A stretch of DNA of 19,642 nucleotides from JAJRWS01 sp039831705 (GTDB lineage: Bacteria; Planctomycetota; Planctomycetia; Pirellulales; Lacipirellulaceae). The translations under genes were made by a program, and so were the position numbers. The DNA lies in contig JBDOMT010000086.1 in NCBI GenBank assembly GCA_039831705.1, positions 1-19,642 on the forward strand. The letters are read 5' to 3'. The notes beneath the pieces are model-generated. The model was not told where the DNA came from. It did not search any database and saw nothing but the letters and a program-made list of their open reading frames with translations. Positions 16,127 to 19,642 of the stretch are shown piece after piece (positions within the stretch are counted from its first letter, which is position 1; each line of letters begins with the position of its first letter).

Positions 16127-17326
16127 GTGCTTTTCAAATTCCAAGATCGGCCCCGAGTTGGGTACGTTCCACAGTACGCTGCGATAAGCTGCTGTAGAGT
16201 GGGTTCCTGGTGGCAACTAGGGAGCTTAGTGTTGGTCCTGCTGGCCACGAATCTGCCTTGCTCGGCTGCGGTGGGGACCTCGAAGACCTATTGGATGGGG
16301 CTCGATTTTATTGACAGTTCCGTCTCTTCTCCGATAGCCTTCTTATTCGATTTTGCCCCATATCCAATCACCGTTGCGGACAACTATTTTGTCTCCCAGG
16401 GAGCGTTTGCGGGCTGGACCGAAGCCCAGGCACGACGGGCGGTCGCATTGGCGGTAGAAGATGTTTATCAGGCAATCGATGTGGGTGATGCAAGTCGTAT
16501 CCTCGGCCTGGCCATCCATTTGGGGCCGGTTCCCAATAGCTTTACTGGGCAGCATCTGAATATGGTGCTGGGCCAGTCTACCGGCCCCCTGACCGCGTTA
16601 GGCCAGACACCCCGCCCCGATACCTACGACGATCCCCTGGCGAATGACACCGTGGTAGCGGCCACCTATTTGGAGAATATTGATCAGCTGGGAGCCACCC
16701 ACGTTCACTATGGCACAGATCAGAGCGCAATCAATTCGATTGCTGGAACTACAGCCCATGAAATTGGCCACGTATTCGGAGCAGAACATGTGACGACTTC
16801 CGCTGACGATCTCGAACCACTGCCGATTATGGCCATTGAAGCTACCGGATTGCCAACCGAGGCTCGGTTGAGGGAGCGACGGTTCAGCCAGAACAATCCA
16901 GCCAATTTGCCCAATGCTGAATTGCTACTGCAAAATATCGGTACTGTCGTACGCGGTGATTTCAACCTCGATGGACTAGTCGATGGGGCAGACTCCGGCC
17001 TCTTGTTAGCCAACTGGGGTCTAGCAGATCGTCTCTACTGGGAAGGGGATGCTAATGGAGATCACCTGGTCGATGGAGCGGACGTTAGCGAGTTGATTGC
17101 CAACTGGACCTGGACAAGCAGCGATTTAACGCAATTGAGCCTCTTCGAGGAATTAACGTGGCAGCCGATTGCACTGGAAGGAACGATCTCAGCAGCTCGT
17201 AATGCGGCTTTGGTTCAGATCCCCGAGCCGACTGGTTGCATTTTAGCCTGTTGTGCTGGGAGCTTATTGCTATTGGGCCGGAGTGGCCGGGACTGCCAGA
17301 TTCACTTTGCATCGAGTTCCGGGTAA
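16127..17326 (+). CDS. Secreted metzincin-type metallopeptidase with dockerin-like pair and PEP-CTERM
   Basis: A 399-aa protein starting with GTG; GAGGA nine bases upstream supports it. A signal peptide lies at ~31-48 (LGSLVLVLLATNLPCSAA). Residues ~210-221 read AHEIGHVFGAEH, the extended zinc site HExxHxxGxxH with ligands His211, His215 and His221 and catalytic Glu212. Met235 in PLPIMAIEA is placed as a Met-turn should be. Together these indicate a metzincin fold, expected to hydrolyse peptide bonds outside the cell; the substrate is unknown. Two dockerin-like calcium loops follow (278-297, DFNLDGLVDGADSGLLLANW; 308-327, DANGDHLVDGADVSELIANW). IPEPTGCILACCAGSLLLLG (365-384) is a PEP-CTERM tail, with the atypical extension GRDCQIHFASSSG after the basic residues. 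No pro-domain cysteine switch is evident. The gene is framed by repeat elements upstream and the AIAEY paralogs downstream, and is likely monocistronic. Confidence 0.88.
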   Translation: MLFKFQDRPRVGYVPQYAAISCCRVGSWWQLGSLVLVLLATNLPCSAAVGTSKTYWMGLDFIDSSVSSPIAFLFDFAPYPITVADNYFVSQGAFAGWTEAQARRAVALAVEDVYQAIDVGDASRILGLAIHLGPVPNSFTGQHLNMVLGQSTGPLTALGQTPRPDTYDDPLANDTVVAATYLENIDQLGATHVHYGTDQSAINSIAGTTAHEIGHVFGAEHVTTSADDLEPLPIMAIEATGLPTEARLRERRFSQNNPANLPNAELLLQNIGTVVRGDFNLDGLVDGADSGLLLANWGLADRLYWEGDANGDHLVDGADVSELIANWTWTSSDLTQLSLFEELTWQPIALEGTISAARNAALVQIPEPTGCILACCAGSLLLLGRSGRDCQIHFASSSG

Positions 17327-17474
17327 AAAACGATGGAAAAGCGAATTCGCCCTGTTGAGACGATCCTTGTATATTTAACAGACGATCTATTCCGACCCTT
17401 TGCCGGAGAAGGTATGCCAGCGTTTAAATAGGTCCTTTAGGGTAATTTTGTTGTTGGGAAATTCAGCTATTTTC

Positions 17475-17502
17475 TTGTGGTGCCCCAGGCACCTGTTATA
17501 GT
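17475..17502 (+). promoter_or_regulatory. Candidate promoter of the 242-aa paralog
   Basis: TTGTGG (17475-17480), 16 bases, then TATAGT (17497-17502), a fair sigma-70-like pair about 95 bases before the ATG. The cut paralog has an equivalent TATAGT arrangement at 18935-18963, which strengthens both. Confidence 0.4.
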
Positions 17503-17584
17503 AGCTATAAATGAGGATTTAGATATATGCATTAAATTGGACCACTGGTACTGCGAGTGTATAAGTGAAAATTTTTACCAACTT

Positions 17585-17589
17585 AGGAG
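17585..17589 (+). promoter_or_regulatory. Ribosome binding site that decides the start of the 242-aa paralog
   Basis: AGGAG eight bases before the ATG at 17598. An in-frame ATG at 17565 lacks such a site and would disturb the signal peptide. The paralog at 19104 has the same TTAGGAGAC-type leader. Confidence 0.7.
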
Positions 17590-17597
17590 ACTCTACC

Positions 17598-18326
17598 ATG
17601 AAGCGTTGCGTGAAATTGTATCCACTGATTGCCTTGGCCTTGGCCTTGGCATTTATGGCCACTGTGAGTGTCACCAAAGTCAGCCATGCCCAACCAGGCC
17701 CCGCTCCGGCAGAGTCCGCCATTGCCGAATACGATTCCCTAACTGGCAGGATCGTCGTATCGTATACGAATGTAAGCAACTGGTTTGTCGATAGCTTATC
17801 GGGCATGGAGGTCATGACCGGACCAGACGATGTCGGAGATGTGTTGCCACTTAATGGGGGTTTCGTATCCAACAGTTCAATACGAGTCGGCGAAACGGTC
17901 TTTGGTGGCAATTTCAGTGATACGAATATCGACCTGGGTGAGATCGCCGCCTCTGGGCTGGACCAGAGTACCTTCGACTTGATAATTACGTGGAATGGCC
18001 CCGGTTTTGGCGGTGATCGCGGTTTTCAACCGGTCGTTTGCCTTGGCTGTGATGTGATCGATGAGCCGGCCGACTTGAACCAGGACGGCTTTGTCGATGG
18101 TTTGGACCTGGGTATCCAACTTGGAAATTGGGGCGATGACGTGACTGCGAGTCAAGGTGAACTCAATGGGGTTGTTCCCGTGGATGGCCTCGACCTGGGA
18201 ATCCTCCTGGGTGCCTGGGCGCCTCCGTCAGTTGCTTCTGTCGCAACCGTTCCTGAGCCCTCTTCGATTGCCCTACTTGCCCTTTCCAGCTTGTCCCTAT
18301 TGGTAGCAAGAAGGAATCGCAGCTAA
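17598..18326 (+). CDS. AIAEY-domain protein with dockerin-like pair and PEP-CTERM
   Basis: A 242-aa exported protein. A signal peptide covers residues 1-31 (LIALALALAFMATVSV, ending SHA). Residues ~41-149 form a domain starting AIAEYDSLTGRIVVSYTNVS and containing NWFVDSLSG, GPDD, VLPLNGGFVSN, RVGETVFGGNFS and a hydrophobic NGPGFGG segment. The same pattern occurs in the genes at 13766 and 19104; I do not recognise it as a named family. Residues 159-178 (DLNQDGFVDGLDLGIQLGNW) are a clean dockerin-like calcium loop. The second half, ~186-207 (NGVVPVDGLDLGILLGAW), has lost acidic loop positions. The tail VPEPSSIALLALSSLSLLVA plus RRNRS is a PEP-CTERM signal. It is probably a small surface-anchored calcium-binding protein; the function is unknown. 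A strong terminator follows 31 bp after the stop. Part of its dockerin DNA is identical to the next gene. Confidence 0.92.
   Translation: MKRCVKLYPLIALALALAFMATVSVTKVSHAQPGPAPAESAIAEYDSLTGRIVVSYTNVSNWFVDSLSGMEVMTGPDDVGDVLPLNGGFVSNSSIRVGETVFGGNFSDTNIDLGEIAASGLDQSTFDLIITWNGPGFGGDRGFQPVVCLGCDVIDEPADLNQDGFVDGLDLGIQLGNWGDDVTASQGELNGVVPVDGLDLGILLGAWAPPSVASVATVPEPSSIALLALSSLSLLVARRNRS
18078..18154 (+). repeat. 77-bp segment identical to 19566-19642
   Basis: The dockerin-coding DNA is identical base for base between this gene and the paralog at 19104, up to the window edge. Flanking coding DNA differs freely, beginning with G18077 versus A19565. Confidence 0.95.
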
Positions 18327-18357
18327 TTTTTGGAGAAAGAAACATTATCCAATTTCA

Positions 18358-18397
18358 AAGCCCAGCTTCCTTAAGGGAAGCTGGGCTTATCTTTATT
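18358..18397 (+). terminator. Rho-independent terminator of the 242-aa paralog
   Basis: AAGCCCAGCTTCC (18358-18370) and GGAAGCTGGGCTT (18376-18388) form a perfect 13-bp stem around loop TTAAG. They are followed by the imperfect T-rich run ATCTTTATT. Confidence 0.88.
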
Positions 18398-18400
18398 GGT

Positions 18401-18487
18401 GGTAAGCCGAACTTTTCAGATGGTTGGGAGAATCGGATGTAGGGGTTCGCTCTGCGGTACTCAGACTGCTGAAAAGATTCGTTTACC
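18401..18487. repeat. Imperfect inverted-repeat element C, 87 bp
   Basis: The left arm GGTAAGCCGAACTTTTCAGA (18401-18420) faces GCTGAAAAGATTCGTTTACC (18468-18487). It matches element A in both arms and in an inner GGTACTC. It starts just after the terminator, as element A does. Confidence 0.8.
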
Positions 18488-18499
18488 ACGTGGGGGTTG

Positions 18500-18529
18500 C
18501 TTTATTGGTGGTAAGCCGAACTTTTCAGA
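18500..18529. repeat. Element D: left end only, identical to the left end of element C
   Basis: The 30 bases 18500-18529 (CTTTATTGGTGG, then the 18-base remainder of the left arm) equal 18391-18420 exactly, a 109-bp offset. No right arm is found afterwards, so this copy is truncated. Confidence 0.85.
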
Positions 18530-18588
18530 TAAAGCGTTAGCCATGGCCATGCATAACGGATAACGCCGTAGAGAATCATATTACCGCA

Positions 18589-18671
18589 ATACCAGCACGA
18601 CGGGTCAGCGAGTGGGCCCTCGGAAACGGTATCCATTCATTCATTCACTCGCTGGCGTGTCGTGCTCGTAT
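18589..18671. repeat. Long palindrome, 26-bp arms, family shared with 10229-10301
   Basis: The left arm 18589-18614 and right arm 18646-18671 are complementary at 22 of 26 positions. Perfect blocks are AGCACGAC (18594-18601) with GTCGTGCT (18659-18666), and CAGCGAGTG (18606-18614) with CACTCGCTG (18646-18654). The 31-base loop contains ATTCATTCATT. It could form a cruciform or mRNA hairpin. Confidence 0.85.
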
Positions 18672-18934
18672 TTTTCGCGTGTATCACCTTTGTGGTTTAC
18701 CTCATAGCCCGTACAGAACTACCCCCATTTTTTCTGAAGTGTGAGAATAAGACCGTCCAAATGATGGCAATAATCTCCACCGGTAGCCATAATGGGAGAA
18801 GCGATTCAACCTGTTTCCTCAACCTCGCATCGAGGCCATGGCCGACAGGCATAGATGACATATTACAGGGCTCCTAATTGCCAATTTACCCCCACGTTTT
18901 GGAAATTTTATCGCGGTGAAATTGGAAAATTTTA

Positions 18935-18963
18935 TTGCCTCAGCATACATCGTTTATTATAGT
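18935..18963 (+). promoter_or_regulatory. Candidate promoter of the right-edge paralog
   Basis: TTGCCT (18935-18940), exactly 17 bases, then TATAGT (18958-18963), preceded by an A/T-rich stretch. It is 140 bases before the ATG at 19104. Confidence 0.45.
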
Positions 18964-19103
18964 GCAGGTCGGGGTTGCCACGTCACAACCGAGAGCTGGT
19001 AGTATTGCATATCAGCGATCCCAGCCGCTTTTCTGTGTTGATTAATCGTTTTCATTCGATTTGCCCCAAACCGATTTTATTTACTTTTAGGAGACGCACC
19101 CAC

Positions 19104-19642
19104 ATGAAACACTGTATGAAACTGCACGCACCGATCACTGTCATCCTGGCACTAGTAGCCACCGCGACTATCGCCCAGCTCGGCCACGCTCTGCCGGGCC
19201 CTGCACCGATCAATTCAGCCATTGCCGAATACGATCCATCGACAGGCAATATCGTCGTCTCGGTAAATGAGGTGAGCAACTGGTATATTGAGAGTGCAAC
19301 GCTAAGCATGACTGGTCCTGACGATGTCAGCTCCGTATTACCGGCAGCAGGTGGCTTTCTCTCCAATAGCGCCATCCGTGTCGGCGAAACGTTCTTTGGT
19401 GGCAATTTCAGCTATACCGACTTGGACCTGGGAGATATTGCCGCTACCGAGCTTGCTTTGGGTGATTTGGATATTTATTACAACGGCCCTGGTTTTGGTT
19501 CTCCTCTCGAGGGTCCATTCGATGTTGTTTACCTCGGCGGCCCCATGTTTGATCCTGCCGATTTAAACCAGGACGGCTTTGTCGATGGTTTGGACCTGGG
19601 TATCCAACTTGGAAATTGGGGCGATGACGTGACTGCGAGTCA
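19104..19642 (+). CDS. AIAEY-domain dockerin protein, 3' end beyond window
   Basis: 179 codons are visible. AGGAG lies ten bases before the ATG. A signal peptide covers residues ~1-29 (ITVILALVATATIAQLGHA). The AIAEY domain occupies ~39-145: AIAEYDPSTGNIVVSVNEVS, NWYIES, MTGPDDVSSVLP, GGFLSNSAIRVGETFFGGNF, LDLGDIAATEL and YYNGPGFG. The dockerin-like loop DLNQDGFVDGLDLGIQLGNW begins at residue ~153. The leader, signal peptide and domain order match the gene at 17598, so this is a tandem duplicate. A second dockerin half and a PEP-CTERM tail are expected past the edge but cannot be seen. The last 77 bases are identical to 18078-18154 although the upstream domain has diverged considerably, for example losing the LSG found after NWFVDS. 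Confidence 0.9.
   Translation, partial: MKHCMKLHAPITVILALVATATIAQLGHALPGPAPINSAIAEYDPSTGNIVVSVNEVSNWYIESATLSMTGPDDVSSVLPAAGGFLSNSAIRVGETFFGGNFSYTDLDLGDIAATELALGDLDIYYNGPGFGSPLEGPFDVVYLGGPMFDPADLNQDGFVDGLDLGIQLGNWGDDVTAS
19566..19642 (+). repeat. 77-bp segment identical to 18078-18154 (runs to the edge)
   Basis: Offset 1488 bp. The true length is unknown because the window ends inside it. Confidence 0.95.

Larger units (their letters stand above)
18327..19103. other. Gap between the two AIAEY paralogs
   Basis: From left to right it holds a terminator, one complete and one partial inverted-repeat element, a long palindrome (18589-18671) and a candidate promoter near 18935. An AT-rich stretch at 18899-18935 contains TTGGAAATTTTAT and TTGGAAAATTTTAT 23 bp apart. 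The 71-codon plus-strand frame 18662-18877 starts inside the palindrome and is not accepted. Confidence 0.55.

Noticed and set aside
15694..16216. Overlapping open frames on both strands (plus 15694-16026, minus 15722-16216) encoding a duplicated peptide
   Set aside because: They arise because the 110-bp repeats are 147 bp apart, a multiple of three. There is no ribosome site or recognised product, and both strands are equally open.
1..19642. Exosortase or PEP-CTERM regulatory genes
   Set aside because: No protein with exosortase-like multiple membrane helices or its Cys/Arg/His motifs is present. The sorting enzyme must be encoded elsewhere.

Overview
The window reads as chromosomal DNA of a planctomycete, most likely of the Pirellulales. 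The inference rests on gene content: a DUF1559 pseudopilin-like protein with an H-X9-DG end, two large FG-GAP/VCBS proteins ending in ASPIC/UnbV domains, an EF-hand lipoprotein, four PEP-CTERM surface proteins (a fifth gene is cut by the right edge) and dockerin-like calcium motifs. No tRNA, rRNA, CRISPR array or intact transposase was seen.

Layout. 1-1879 (minus strand): the N-terminal part of a probable AAA-type ATPase running off the left edge, then a complete Gfo/Idh/MocA oxidoreductase. 1880-2518: non-coding, with a 201-bp element bounded by ~54-bp imperfect inverted repeats (MITE-like). 2519-3625 (plus): a PEP-CTERM protein whose 3' end overlaps the next, convergent gene. 3597-12550 (minus): a block read right to left as DUF1559 protein, EF-hand lipoprotein, 786-aa VCBS/UnbV protein, and a 1274-aa protein that is two such modules in tandem. 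12551-13765: a 1.2-kb gene-poor divergent gap with short tandem repeats and a strong hairpin before the next gene.

13766-19642 (plus) is the most interesting part. It holds a 573-aa dockerin/PEP-CTERM protein, a metzincin-like secreted metallopeptidase with a dockerin-like pair and PEP-CTERM tail, and two close paralogs (242 aa, and one cut by the edge). The 573-aa protein and the two paralogs share a ~100-residue domain beginning AIAEY that I do not recognise. It sits before the dockerin motifs in two proteins and after them in the third. The two paralogs are identical over at least 77 bp of DNA in the dockerin segment while diverged elsewhere, suggesting recent conversion or module shuffling. 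The gaps between these genes carry a family of ~88-bp imperfect inverted-repeat elements that begin right at the terminators, including a 110-bp near-perfect duplication.

Functionally, nearly everything from 2519 rightward is exported or surface-bound. Probable themes are cell-surface display through PEP-CTERM sorting (no exosortase is present here), calcium-binding modules and extracellular proteolysis. Product names rest on motif recognition by eye, with no database search.
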